Positions 1 to 10,897 of a stretch of DNA of 64,000 nucleotides are shown piece by piece. Source of the DNA: Hemileia vastatrix (taxonomy: Eukaryota; Basidiomycota; Pucciniomycetes; Pucciniales; Zaghouaniaceae); contig JASXTE010000011.1 in the NCBI GenBank assembly GCA_030280995.1, positions 23,546,317 through 23,610,316 of the forward strand, in the 5' to 3' direction. A program made the translations under genes and the position numbers. The notes below the pieces were generated by a model. The model saw only the letters and a program-made list of their open reading frames with translations. It did no database searches and had not been told where the DNA came from. The first letter of the stretch is position 1. Each line of letters opens with the position of its first letter.

Positions 1-640
1 GGAATAGAATAGAAAGAAATTGAAGAGATAGCAGAAGATAAAGATAAAGAAGAAGAATTTGAATATATTTTATGATTATTCTTGGAGCTTTCAAGATTTT
101 AAGACAAGGAAGAAAGTAACAATAAAGATGATTCAGAAGAAATTGATGATAATGAAGATGAGCAAGTTAAATTTTCCATCGTAACTTCCTGGAAAAAAAA
201 TTTATAAAACAAAAAAATAAAAAAAAATAAATGAATATATTAAAAAAACCCCCAACAATAAAAAGTAATCAGTAAAAAACAAATTAAAAAGAAGAAAAAT
301 TTTGGTAAAGAAAAACAAAAAAATTTGCTGCAAAAAAATCAGTCAAAAATTTTGAAAAAAATAAAATTTAAAAATCAAAATCTGAATTATAATTAAGATA
401 TGAGTTAAAACAAAATCACCCAAAAAAAAATAGTAAATAAACAAATTTAAAATAAATTCAGTAAATTTAATTTCAAAAAAATAAATAAATAAATAAAAAT
501 TATTAACTGCTATTGGAAATACTTCTTGATATCATTCAATCCAATTTATTAAAATATAATTAAAAAAATTGATTTCAGAAAATTTCAGAATAATTAATTA
601 TTTAAAAAAATCAACACAAATAAAAAAATTAAATTACCTG
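1..640. other. A/T-rich low-complexity DNA
   Basis: The stretch is dominated by poly-A runs and simple A/T words, with many in-frame stops on both strands. I see no gene, no terminal repeat and no RNA-like fold. Confidence 0.7.
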
Positions 641-754
641 ATTTATTTTGCAAACAGGGGGAAATGTCCAGAAACTAAGGGAAAAAAAAAAAAATTCTGT
701 AAAAAAAATTAAAATGCAGAGATTTGTCTTTTTTTTCTTCAAAATGCCCCCCTT

Positions 755-1640
755 TCTCACCTCAAACCCCCCCACTCACCCCCCTTTAACCCTTTCTTGC
801 CCACCTCAAAACCCCCACATTACTCACTCTTTACCCCCTTTACCCCCCCTTTCCCCCTTACTTGTCTTCCTTCATATCCCCCTTTCTCCCCTTCTTGGCC
901 ACCTCAACTCCCCCCTTCAATCCCTCCTTGCCCACCTCAACCCCCTTTTTAACCCCTCCTTACCTGCCTCAAACCCCTTCTTTACACCTTCTTTACCCCC
1001 ACTTTACCCTCCCTCCTTTGCCCCCTCAAGCCCCCCCCCTTTATCCCTTCCTTGACCCCCTTAAGCCCCCCCTTTACCCCCTCAGACCCACCTCAAATTC
1101 CCCCTCAAAACCCTTGAAACCCCCCCTACACCTAACTTATTGAATTGTTAATAATTTGATAAGTTAGTGAACAATTATCACCGATTGTTTGCTATCTTAT
1201 CAAATAATTAGCCATTTGATAAGTTAATGATTGATTATCAGCAATCAATCATAAACTTATTGAATTGTTACTGATTTGATAAGTAGGTAGTGGGGGGGTG
1301 TGGAGGGGTGTGAGGGGGGGTGGAGGGTGGGTGTGGAGGGGTGTGAGGGGGGGTGGAGGGTGGGTTTGAAGGGGGATTAAGGGGGTAAAGGGGTGCTTAA
1401 GGGGGATGAGGAGGGTGTAAAGGGGGTGAGGGGGGGGGGGGTTTGGGGCGGGCAAGGAGGGGGTAAAGTAAGGGTTGGGGTGGGAAGAGAGAGATTAAAG
1501 GGGGGAGTCAAGGTGGCCAAGAAGGGGAGAAAGAGGGGTTTGGAGGAAGACAAGGAGGTGGGAAAGGGGGGACTATAGGTGGCCAAGAAGGGGAGAAAGG
1601 AGGGGGGAAAAGGGGATGATGGAGGGTGAAAAAAAGATAA
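755..1640. repeat. Foldback repeat with C/T-rich left arm and G/A-rich right arm
   Basis: The left arm (about 755-1135) is almost pure pyrimidine with long C runs. The right arm (about 1285-1640) is almost pure purine with long G runs. They are imperfect inverted copies: the left has CCCCTTCTTGGCCACCTCAA near 889-908, and the right carries its near-reverse complement near 1505-1525, with GGCCAAGAAGGGGAGAAAG recurring near 1580. The centre (about 1130-1290) is AT-rich and repeats ACTTATTGAATTGTTA twice with TTTGATAAGT motifs. Proline-rich reading frames here are by-products of the C runs. A foldback transposon or an expanded simple repeat are both possible. Confidence 0.7.
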
Positions 1641-1954
1641 AAAAGATAAAACAAAAAAACAAAATTAGTCTAACCTTGAAAACCAAAAAAAAGCACTTAC
1701 AGGACAAAAAAAAAAAGAGAAAAAATATATTATTAGCAAGTAAAAAAAACCAAAAATAAGAAAAAAAATGACTTACCTGGAGAGATGAGATGAGAAATAG
1801 ATGAATGAAATAGATGAATTGAAAATATTTGACTGATTTATGAGGAGAGGTTGAAAAGGATATGAGTGATGAATGAAAAAAAACACTGACAAAATATGTG
1901 ATTTCATGTTGAGAAGGTGAAAGAAAACCAATGAGCCATCCAAAAAAAAGAGAA

Positions 1955-2488
1955 GCCTTCCCAGCCTTCTAGCGCCAAGGTGGGGGGTCTGCCTGACATC
2001 AGGAGGCCTGCCTAGAGGTGGCTGGAACACCCTGAAGCTGAAAAACCACCAAAAACCTCCAATAAAGCCCAAAATACTTAGAAATATCCACTGCAACTAC
2101 TAAAAACCTTAAAACACAAAATTAAGCTATGACAACATTGTGACATAAAATATAGAGCCAAATTAGCTCTACTTAATGGTACTAAAAACTTAACTTTAAG
2201 ACTTAAGGTTAGCCCGTAAAACATGAAAAACAAAACTAAACAGCTATCTTTTATAAATTAAAAAGAGAAAATGACGCCTTAAAACTTAGAAAATGAAAAA
2301 TGTCCACAAGACATAAAATATAGAGAAAACCAGGGGCTATCCAATGGTAGTACCCAACTACCCATAGTCCCAATATTCACTGAATAAAACCAGTAAAAAA
2401 CTCAATTGTTCAACTAATGCAAATTAAGACATACCAAAACAACGCCAAACAGGGCAAAAAAGAATTCTTCCAATGTTAGAAGACCACA
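1955..2488 (-). repeat. Truncated LTR of gypsy family A
   Basis: It matches, in the same orientation, the right-hand part of the A-family LTRs at 10898-11990 and 53794-54870. Shared blocks include AAAACCACCAAAAACCTCC, the run around CCCAAAATACTTAGAAA, and the terminal GAAGACCACA read on the plus strand. On the minus strand the LTR starts TGTGGTCTTC. The 3' half, normally ending GCCTACA or GTCTACA, is missing. No coding potential. The flanks 1641-1954 and 2489-2734 are A-rich and hold nothing I recognise. Confidence 0.75.
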
Positions 2489-2734
2489 CCATAAATTGAA
2501 AAAAAAATGAATTTCATCAAACAAAAATACTAAACCAAGTGGACATGTGGAGAGCACCAAAATAAAATTTTAAAAGTGTTGTGAAATGAAATTCTGGAGA
2601 GTTATTGGCATTATAATGGACCGTATGCTGGTTGATTGAATGTTTTGTGATTAAAGGGAGGGGAGAGCTGGTGCTGGTTCAGGATCCTCTTATTTATAAA
2701 GATCATTACATTCATCCTTTAAATCAGCTAGGAT

Positions 2735-3964
2735 ATTTTAGAGTATAACACAAGTCATGATCCAATGATTCGCAGTTTTGATCTCCAATTTTTTTTGAAA
2801 TTGGATTCTGAGCTCCCAAAGACTAGAAAGTTGTCCCTTTAAAATACCTATAGCATGTTCAATACATACTCTTGATTGGGCAAGGTGATAATTAAATTTT
2901 GTTTTGGGGTCATTTTCTAAGGTTGCATCATGGAAAGCAGGTATAATGTACTTCCAACTTGCATATGCTGAGTCTGAAAGGAGGTACTGAGATTCATCAA
3001 AGTATGAGTCTGGGGTTTGAGAAATCCTCATTCTTTGGAAGACAGAAGAGTCAGGACATGATCCAGGGCATCCACTGTGAAAAGAAATAAATTTTTTATT
3101 GAAATTGAATATAAGTTGAATGGCAATAGAGTATCTAGAAGGAAGATAAAAAGTTAGTTCATGAATGATGAGAAATTGGAGAAGATTTTGAATAAACCTT
3201 TTTTTGCAATCAAAATAATGGTTCCCATCATGAGTAGGCTTTTGACTCAAAAGTATAGTTGTGCCATCAACAAAACCTATACAGCCAGGGAAACCTTTGG
3301 CTTTCATTACTTGAGAGGATTCAAGTCATTGTTCAGGAGTTGGCCTAGCAAGTGTTTTAAACTTGAGGGAAAGGGTAGCAATCATACAGCACTTGGTGTA
3401 TAATATCACTGTACCATATCTTATTTTAAATAGATTATCCAAACGTCTTATAGCAGCACCATTTCTATTTGAGCCAAAGCAACATAGTGCAACAGCAAGT
3501 TGAATGGCAGGATTTTGTTGTTTTTTATTGGAATTGTTATGAAAGATAGGATGTTCAGAGATGAGTTGATAAACTTTGAGGAAAGAATTGGGTGAATTTA
3601 TAAATAGCTGAGTGAATTTTAGTTGAGGAATGTTGAGAATGAAGCAGAGATCATATCAGGTATCATGATAAAGATTTGGCCTCCTGGAAATGAGGTAACA
3701 CTTTTTGGAAAGAAAAAAAAAATATGCTGAAGCATCTTCCAAATCAGAGTCAGATTTATAGTGAAGAACTAAAAGTAAAGTGATAGCATTCATAGTGGAG
3801 TGAAGTAGCTTTCTAGTAGAGAGGTGCTTCATTTTTGACGGAAGTATAGGTGTCAGTAGAAGGTTTAGGTAATGAGTGGGAAGTGGGAATTCATTGCCAA
3901 ATGTGCAGTTGGGGAGGGTAGATAAAAAAAAACTTAAGTGTTTGCCACAAAAATTAAGTGGCAT
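2735..3964 (-). pseudogene. PIF/Harbinger-type DDE transposase, decayed
   Basis: The best-preserved part (2738-3307) reads a DDE_Tnp_4-like nuclease core. GFVDGTTI carries the first Asp, GCPGSCPDSSVF the second, LLSDSAYASWKYIIP follows, and RVCIEHAIGILKGQL carries the Glu. Upstream on the same strand, 3308-3964 encodes the matching N-terminal half (for example AVALCCFGSNRNGAAIRRL), separated by at least one in-frame TGA just upstream of 3307 and by frame changes. Harbinger elements cut and paste with a partner Myb/SANT-like protein. None is adjacent, though a Myb-like fragment lies at 35022. I could not define terminal inverted repeats or the usual 3-bp target duplication. Confidence 0.8.
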
Positions 3965-5704
3965 AGAATGAAGAGAGACTTAAGGATGGAATAAGCAATC
4001 TTAAGTCATGTGACTTTCTTAAAAATTATTCATGAATGTGATGAGTTTGGGGCCAGGAATTAGGAACAGAAATTGGGGTATAAAAGGCAGGATAATGCAT
4101 TATGATGGATTCCTTATCCACTAGCCCCAGGGATAGTGAATATGAGTCTTCCGCAATTAATAATTTCTGATCCCAGGAAAATAAAATTCCTGATCCCTAA
4201 TTGCAGATCCCTGAAAGTCAATATCCCCTATTTGATGGATGGATAACTGATTAACTAAGTAGCTCATGACATCTAGTAAAATATTTCAAAAACTATAGAT
4301 GGTGCCAATTATTTTTCTTTGATAAGTTGATAGTAGGGAGATGATGAACCAATGTTTTGGAGATGTACATGCTGGTATTATCAAGTCTTGTGGGTCAGAG
4401 ATATCATTTTTGAGTGCTTTGTGTAATAAATTTAATTTACAAAGTCTGAGAATTCAATTTAATGCCCTATGATTGATATATTTATATGTGATCCATCAGC
4501 AAAAGGTATAAACAATGCAGATTCCAGGTTAACTCTGACAACCATTTTTAATGGAACAAAAAACTTATATAAAATAGGCCTAGACATCTGGTGCATATTT
4601 TTCCCCTAGACATTTATATTAATCAAACTAGCTATTGCTACGAATATTATGAGTCAAATCATTTCTCACCAGATCAAATATTGTGTCGACTGGTTGACAA
4701 GATACTTGATTAATGCTTTATATAGAATATTGGCTTCCAGAAAGTACTTGACTGACGGTCAGACACACATTTGTGCAAGTGGGTTACATAAAGCATAAAC
4801 AAGGCTGTAACAGGTCAAATTTATACAATAATAGGTTCTTGAAACTTTGAAAAGCATGGTTAATAAATTTTTTTGTCCCACCTATATTTGTGCTAAAGTA
4901 TGTATTAATTAAAAAATTGATCTGTTACTTTGGAAAAATTATTTAAAATGCAAATGTGAAGAATGTTTTAGAATTATTATTTTGCAACTCCTATGATTTT
5001 CCTAAATCATTCATTAAATGGCCTAAGTGAAGAAAATTCAGATATCACAGTTTCCACATATGTATGATATAATATTTATCTTCTCATCATAATATTATAA
5101 TGAACTTGTCCTTACCAGTTTATTATCTATGATTGGGATATTATTGAATCTTGTGTGCCAAATGCATCTGGCAGAATGCTATACTTTGATCAAAATAATA
5201 AAAGGATATTTGAAAGTTCAATATATTAATTATATGTTAAGAAAATATTATTCTTACTTTTTATATATTAAATGGCTTAATGCTATGATTTTAATAATAA
5301 TTGTGTGTTGAAATATACTTTCAAATGTATTATAAATTTTGAGGTAGTATTATTTTTTGTTTCAAAGAAATTGGACAGAATTTTTTAACTTGAATAAAGA
5401 TAATTTAATAAAATGCATTTTTTAAATATAGGATTAATATCTTAAATAGAATTAAAAAAACAGTGGTATCTGGCTTTACATGGCACCAAGTGTCCTTCTG
5501 AACATTGGCAGATGCTGAAAAAGATACTTTTATAAAGCATATCAGTATGGGAATAAGTCTGTGAAAGTTGGGTAGTTGTAATTATTAAAGTGTTGTTCAC
5601 AGAAATGGACCATTAATCAGGTGGAAAATTTAGGCTCTGTGAAATAGGATGGAAAGGGCTTTGCTAATTTCCATAGTATCTGATTGTTGGCTAACCATAA
5701 AAGT
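3965..5704. other. AT-rich intergenic DNA
   Basis: No open frame with family resemblance and no clear terminal repeat. A short open frame near 5129-5311 has the composition expected of random AT-rich DNA. Confidence 0.6.
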
Positions 5705-5893
5705 GAAGGTGTTACAGATTTGGTCAAAAGTGTTGTACTGAATGAAGGTCTAATGCTCAGATTTACAATTTTATAATGCATATTATCTAGGTATTGTATG
5801 ATTACATATCATTCTTTTATGCATTATAAAAGTGTCCTTCTGAGCATCAGACTGTTGTTCAGAAGGACATTTTTGACCAAAACTGTAACACCT
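5705..5893. repeat. MITE-like inverted-repeat element
   Basis: The ends are inverted copies of about 25 bp: AAGGTGTTACAGATTTGGTC near 5705 and its near-reverse complement TTTTGACCAAAACTGTAACA near 5871-5890. Sub-terminal inverted words (CTAATGCTCAG/CTGAGCATCAG and ATAATGCAT/ATGCATTATA) extend the pairing inward, so the whole 190 bp can fold. The T1 LTR begins exactly at its right end. No coding potential. Confidence 0.5.
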
Positions 5894-6696
5894 TGTCACG
5901 GGACCACCTACACACAAGGTCGAGGATGTTTCTGTAAGTGAGATGAGGAGTTTAGAGACTTCTTTGAAGCACAAAGGAATGATTCGAGGAATTGATTCAA
6001 AGATGATTCAAAGGAAGAACTACTGCTTTGAGTTATGTTCAAGAATGATTCTAATATAATTGAAAGGTAATATTAAAATTCTTAAGATCTCACAAAGGGT
6101 TAAAACTCAACAATCAAAGATTTAGGATTTAGAAATGATTATTGAGAAAATAAAGAAAGATACAATAATAATGATTTAACTTAAAAGATTTACCACTATT
6201 AACTATAAATACGTTTTTTAATTTAATTCTAAAGAGTATAGAACCAAAAATCCCAACCCCTTTTATATCCTTTACTCCTCCTCGCATTGACCTTGTACCC
6301 ATCCACTATTCCGCACACCACAGACCATTAAAAAATACATCCATTACACCTGGACCCTCCTCACTAACATCCGTTAACCCTTTAATCCTCCACTAACCAT
6401 TCCGTCCATGCTCACTACCCCTTAATAACCCACAGACATTTCATAAACCTTTTAATGTACTATTATATTAACTATTGCGCTGTGCGTCGCTTATTGAGAA
6501 AAAGACTAAGACACACTATTAAGAGATTGACTAATTTAGATTTAGAGTTTAGGCTAGCGGGGTTGAATAGCGGGTACACAAAGGAAAGTCGCAGTTACTA
6601 TGTAGAATTGCTTTCTGTGCTTCGAGTATGGATTTGAGCCTCTTATTATTGATTTAATGAGCTACTTTTGCCTCGAGTGTCGCGTGGCATGTGAAA
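5894..6696 (-). repeat. 3' LTR of T1
   Basis: About 803 bp, homologous along its length to the 808-bp LTRs of T2 in inverted orientation. On the minus strand it should start TGTCAC but reads TTTCAC at 6696 because of one substitution. It ends CGTGACA at 5894. The terminal TGTCAC/GTGACA inverted repeat is the family signature. Short open frames inside it are spurious. Confidence 0.85.
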
Positions 6697-6802
6697 GATG
6701 CCCGGGTATAAGAACGCGAGCTCCATTGAGCGTAATACATACTTCCCACACCAATTTCCCTTCCTTCTTTATTTAATTATTATTATTATTTTTTAACTCA
6801 CT

Positions 6803-7884
6803 ATGACAGATTTCCCCACACCAACTCCCACGCCTCCACACCCTAAAGCGGATGGGGGTATCGTTACACGACAGTTTTCCAAGACTTTCATGGCCTGCAA
6901 GTCAATGGAATATTTTTGCGTAGAAAGCATGGTGACACAAGGGCCTCGCCAGAAGTGCGAATTTTGCCAATGGAGAAGGGTGGCGTGTGACGCCTTGTCG
7001 AAGAATGCCAATATCGAGTGTTGGTTCACTAAGACAAAATATTGGGTAATCCCTAAGACAAAGGAAGTAGTCGAAGACATTTGGGACGTCTCAATTGGGG
7101 AAGATCAATCGGTGGGGGAGAGTGAGGAGGAGGTTGAGGATGATGTGGCAACCTGGGTGACTTGGGCTGCGAGCAAGAAGCGAGTAGTAGAAGAGGAAGT
7201 CGACGAGTTGGTTGAGGAGGAAGAGGAGATTTCCATCTCAAGGAGGACCCCAAAAAAGCAAGGGGTGTTCATCGAAGATGACAAAGAGGAGAGGGATGTG
7301 GCGGTGAAAGTCACTCAAAATTATTTCTGGAGGTTGACCCTATTTTTGAAGTAAGTCTATTCCCTGATATTTTAGAAATTTAGGTACTGATGGTCTTGTT
7401 TTAGAATTCAGATTTCATCATCGAAGACCCTACGGCGGAAGCTTCAAATGTGGAAGCAACCCTTGTGGAACCCACTGCTGTGGAAGTGGCAGTGTAAGTC
7501 GAAGATAGATTACCGGCGGTTACCTGGAGGGAGGAACACAAAGAAACCCTCAATCATGTATGGTCGAAGAAGCCTCGTCAGGTTTGAAGAGCGAGATTCA
7601 TTGAAGACTTGAGCGGCAAAATTGATAAGATTGTCGATGCCGCTTCCTTCGACGTAGCTGAGGAGCTACTGGAACTTGGAGAATTGATTCTGGTATTAGA
7701 GGGGGAAAATTTTGAAAAATGTAGAAAGGAGATAAGGGAAATTTTGGAGAAGATGAAGGCATTGGTTCAGGAGAAGATAAAAGAGAAAAGAAAAGAAAGA
7801 AAAGTAAATAACAATTTGTATTTAGTTATTCTATTTTGTTGTTTTTATGAAAATTTTAATATTTTATTTTTTATAAGATTTTGA
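6803..7884 (+). pseudogene. Antisense accessory gene of Tf2-like element T1, two exons
   Basis: It lies inside T1 but on the opposite strand to pol, starting about 100 bp from the LTR. Exon 1 is 6803-7350 and opens MTDFPTPTPTPP. It has a cysteine cluster (KCEFCQWRRVACDA, spacing C-x2-C-x6-C), a conserved block TKTKYWVIPKTKEVVEDIWD, then a long acidic Glu/Val-rich stretch. A 54-bp intron (GTAAGT at 7351 to TTAG at 7404) precedes exon 2, which holds WSKKPRQV, RARFIEDL and an acidic C-terminus. T2 has the same gene with an intron at the same place. Defects in T1: a one-base deletion near 7315 and stops at about 7495 (TAA) and 7585 (TGA where T2 has CGA). The first half of a fungal Zn2Cys6 cluster is one reading of the motif, but the second half is lacking. 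Function unknown; promoter presumably in the LTR. Confidence 0.65.
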
Positions 7885-8677
7885 GAGAAAAAGGAAAAGA
7901 CAGAAAAAGAATTTAAATAGAATTTTGTTTTTAAAATTTTGAAAGAAGAAGTTTAAATGAGAGAGGAAAAGACAGAATATTTGATTGAAGGAGTTTTAGT
8001 TTTAAAGTTCAAAAAGAAAAAGAATTAAGTAAGAAGAAAGGAAGAAAGAAAAAGAAATAATTGATTGAGATAATTGTGTTGTAAAATAAAATTTAATGAA
8101 AAGAAAAAATTTATTATTTAAGTTTATTGATTGAAGATTTGAGGGATTTCAGTTATTTGAAAAAAGAAAAGAAGAAATAAAAATTTTAAGTGGATTTTGA
8201 AAGAAAGAAGTAATTTGTTCGAAGAATTTAAAAGAGTGATTTAGAGGTTAAAGTGAAGTTAAAGAAAGATGGTTGTGTAATGTTTATGTAAAATTTTGAT
8301 AGTTCGAGGAAAAGAAAATTTTAAAGAAAAAATGTATATAGAAAATTGAGAGGGAAAAAAGAAAAAGAAGTAAATTTTTTAAAGAAAAAAGATTTTAATT
8401 TTATTTGTTTTATTTTATATTATTTTAATTTGTTTTTATTATATTTTATTTTATTTATTTTAATTTAATTTGATTTTTTATTTATTTATTTTAATTTGAA
8501 TTAAATTTCATTTTTATTTTATTTATTTTAAAGAAGGCTGAAAAAATTTTGAAAAGAAAAAAGAAGAAAACAAAATTAAGGAATTTTTTAGAGGTAAAGA
8601 TGTTTTAGATATTAAAAAAAAGAAAAGAAGAGAGAAGAAAGAGAAAAAAAAAGAGAAAGGAAAAATAAAAGAGAGTT
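7885..8677. other. Purine-rich spacer between pol and antisense gene of T1
   Basis: Plus-strand sequence is almost entirely A and G with T runs (pyrimidine-rich on the pol strand). T2 has the equivalent tract at about 28258-28930. Both convergent reading frames end at its borders, so it may act as the shared 3' untranslated region. No gene. Confidence 0.6.
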
Positions 8678-9307
8678 TTAAAGTTTTAATTTTAAAGGAT
8701 ATTTATGATGAAAAGATTTTAGGAGTTCAGGGGCGTTAGAAACATTGATGGCTGGTTCCCAGGATGTTTTGTCTGAGTCATCGAGGAAGCCTTCCCATTC
8801 CACGAGGTATTGAAGTTTTCCCTTGCACATTCTTGAATCAAGGATACAGCTTACTACCCACTCTAGATGGTCTTCTACTTTGACCAGTTCCAGAGGAGGT
8901 TTGTTCTTGCCCGGGTATGTTTCTCGAGTCAGTTCCAGGAGAGATATGTGTAAAACAGGGTGAATAGCCTGCCATTTAGGAGGTAGCTTGAGTTGAAATG
9001 CAGTTTTAGAGAATTCAGAGTCAATTTTGAATGGTCCCAAGCGTTTTTAAGCCAGTTTCTTTGATGGTCGAGTCGTTCAAATGTTTTGTGCATCGAGCCA
9101 TACTTTGTTGCCTGGTTTAAAAGAAGGAGCAGTTTGTTGATGTTTGTCGGCCTGTTCCTTGTACTTTCAAACCGCTAATTCAAAATTTGATTAAAGTTCC
9201 TCTTGGAGTCGTGATATGGTTCGAAGATAATGTTCCGCAGGATGATTAGTTCTTACATGGATTGAGTTGAATCAAGGATGTCTTCCATAAACAGTTTCAA
9301 AAGGAGA
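8678..9307 (-). pseudogene. Integrase C-terminus and chromodomain of T1
   Basis: The intact stretch 8678-9040 reads the region following the integrase core: SKTAFQLKLPPKWQAIHPVL, then a chromodomain with VEDHLEWVVSCILDSRM, LQYLVEWEGF and SWEPAINV. The aromatic residues of the chromo fold (Y and W) are present. Such domains bind modified histone H3 and steer integration. Bases 9041-9307 hold the linker (PGNKVWLDAQNI, TTRPSKKL) with stops, so this part is disconnected from the integrase frame upstream. Confidence 0.8.
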
Positions 9308-10495
9308 TTAATGTGTCGAAGAATGAGTCAAGTTATTATAAGCGAATTTGGCCAATGGTAACCATGTGGTCCAATCGTCTTGTTGGTAACTGACATACAA
9401 TCGAAGATATTGTTCGAGGATTTGGTTGACCCTTTCCGTTTGCCCATTGGTTTCAGGGTGATAAGCTGTGGAGAGGTTCCTCGTGATATTGAGTTGTCGA
9501 CACAGTTGAGTCCAGAATGTGGATACAAAAAATGAGCCTCTATCTGAAATAATATCATTAGGTAATCCGTGTTTGGAAAATACATATTCTAGAAAAAACT
9601 TTGACAAATATTCTGCACTAGCAGTAGTGGTGGTTTTAATGAAAATTGACATCTTTGAAAATCTATCTACTATTACTAATATAGCATCAAAATTATTAGA
9701 AAGAGGAAGTTGATAAATAAAATCCATTGATAAAGATTCCCAAGGTTTAGAGGGAATAGGAAGTGGTTGAAGAAACTCATACTTCCGGTGACAGGGAGCC
9801 TTATTCCTATTACATTCGTAACAAGCTTTTAAAAAGGCCTTGATTTCCCTGGTCATACCTAGCCAGAAGAAATCCCTCGCTATTAACTGGTAGGTTTTAT
9901 CAACCCCAAAATGACCATCTAATGGAGAATCATGTCTACTATTGAAAATCCATAATTTTATTTCATTGTTATTGGGTATGACTTCTCTACCCTCTAAAAC
10001 TAATAGAGGTGATTCAATACTAAATCTTTTGGCCCCTTGCCTTGAGAGTATTTTGTCTTTTAACCCTAAACAATAATTGTCCTTCGACTGAGCTTTGAGG
10101 ATGTTGGATAGTGGATTTGTAAAAGATTGAATTGTCATCAAATTAAGTTGATGAGTCGTTAACATTGATTCGTTGAAGATTGATTTCACATTTTCCGGGT
10201 TCTTGTCAGCAATTGCGTCCCCCCGCTGTGGGTAAACGTCATCCCGACGTGACAAGATATCTGGGACAATGCAGTTCTTACCTGGGCAATAGGAAATAGA
10301 AAAAGGAAATTCAGACAGAAATTCAGCCCACCTGGATTGACACCTGGTTAACACTTTGGAAGACATAAAGTATTTCAAAGAATTATGGTCTGTTAAAATT
10401 TGAAAAGGACTATCTAAACTGAGAAGAAAGGAGCACCATTTTTTAAGACAATGAATAATAGATAAAAGCTCTTTGTCATGAATTTCATAATTCAA
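9308..10495 (-). CDS. RNase H-integrase portion of T1 polyprotein
   Basis: A 395-residue open frame. Residues 1-90 are the end of RNase H (HDKELLSIIHCL with E9, QILTDHNSLKYF with D36, [14 protein letters not shown]). Residues about 185-230 form the integrase HHCC zinc site (H188, H195, C225, C228). The catalytic core carries D258 (SMDF), D318 (ISDRG) and E354 (TERVNQ), so the DDE triad is intact. The start Met is arbitrary, because the frame is an internal piece of gag-pol whose upstream part lies in 10496-10897. Retroviral-type integrase inserts cDNA into the genome. Confidence 0.85.
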   Translation of the reverse strand: MNYEIHDKELLSIIHCLKKWCSFLLSLDSPFQILTDHNSLKYFMSSKVLTRCQSRWAEFLSEFPFSISYCPGKNCIVPDILSRRDDVYPQRGDAIADKNPENVKSIFNESMLTTHQLNLMTIQSFTNPLSNILKAQSKDNYCLGLKDKILSRQGAKRFSIESPLLVLEGREVIPNNNEIKLWIFNSRHDSPLDGHFGVDKTYQLIARDFFWLGMTREIKAFLKACYECNRNKAPCHRKYEFLQPLPIPSKPWESLSMDFIYQLPLSNNFDAILVIVDRFSKMSIFIKTTTTASAEYLSKFFLEYVFSKHGLPNDIISDRGSFFVSTFWTQLCRQLNITRNLSTAYHPETNGQTERVNQILEQYLRLYVSYQQDDWTTWLPLAKFAYNNLTHSSTH

Positions 10496-10897
10496 TTCTG
10501 AAGCGTTGAGTTTGTGTCACCCAAAAGCAACAGGATGAAACAATTTTGTTTAAGGATTTAATTGAGAAATGACCCCCCCGATAGCATAATCGCTTGCATC
10601 TGTCTTGACTATTGTCAAAGTAGAAGGATCAAAGTGTCAAAGAATTGGAGCTGTGGTGAACGCCATCTTCAATGCTTCGAATTCCTTTTGTGCTGTGGAA
10701 GTAAAAACAAAAGGAATATCTTTTCTAAGAAGAGAGGTAAGATTGTAAATAGTTTTAGAGTAATCTTTAATAAATCTTCTATAGAAATTTGCAAAACCCA
10801 AAAATCTCTGAAGGGATTTAACGGATTTGGGCTCAGGCCATTACAGGACATTTTGGACTTTTTTGTCGTCCATGACTAAACCATCAGTGGATAACGT
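10496..10897 (-). pseudogene. C-terminal RT (thumb/connection) fragment of T1
   Basis: Minus-strand translation gives [31 protein letters not shown] and [13 protein letters not shown], the RT connection and the start of RNase H with its first catalytic Asp. It matches T2 at about 26063-26400. It is separated from the downstream frame by small disruptions and ends abruptly at the A-family LTR. Confidence 0.8.

Larger units (their letters stand above)
5894..10897 (-). mobile_element. T1: truncated Tf2-like chromodomain Ty3/gypsy element
   Basis: Read on the minus strand this is the 3' part of an element homologous to T2 (22561-30810): end of RT, RNase H, integrase, chromodomain, a long pyrimidine-rich spacer, an antisense gene and the 3' LTR. 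Gag, protease and most of RT are absent. The element is cut at 10897 by an A-family LTR and does not resume on the other side. Compared with T2 it keeps an intact 395-residue RNase H-integrase frame and the better copy of the first antisense exon. Confidence 0.85.

Noticed and set aside
648..1586. Proline-rich and glycine-rich proteins
   Set aside because: They follow from C-rich and G-rich simple sequence. Several overlapping frames are open for the same reason.
6803..7350. Envelope-like gene of an errantivirus
   Set aside because: Wrong strand, no signal peptide or transmembrane segment, and a cysteine motif that suits an intracellular protein.
6803..7350. Complete Zn2Cys6 transcription factor
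   Set aside because: Only C-x2-C-x6-C is present. The second half of the cluster is not seen.
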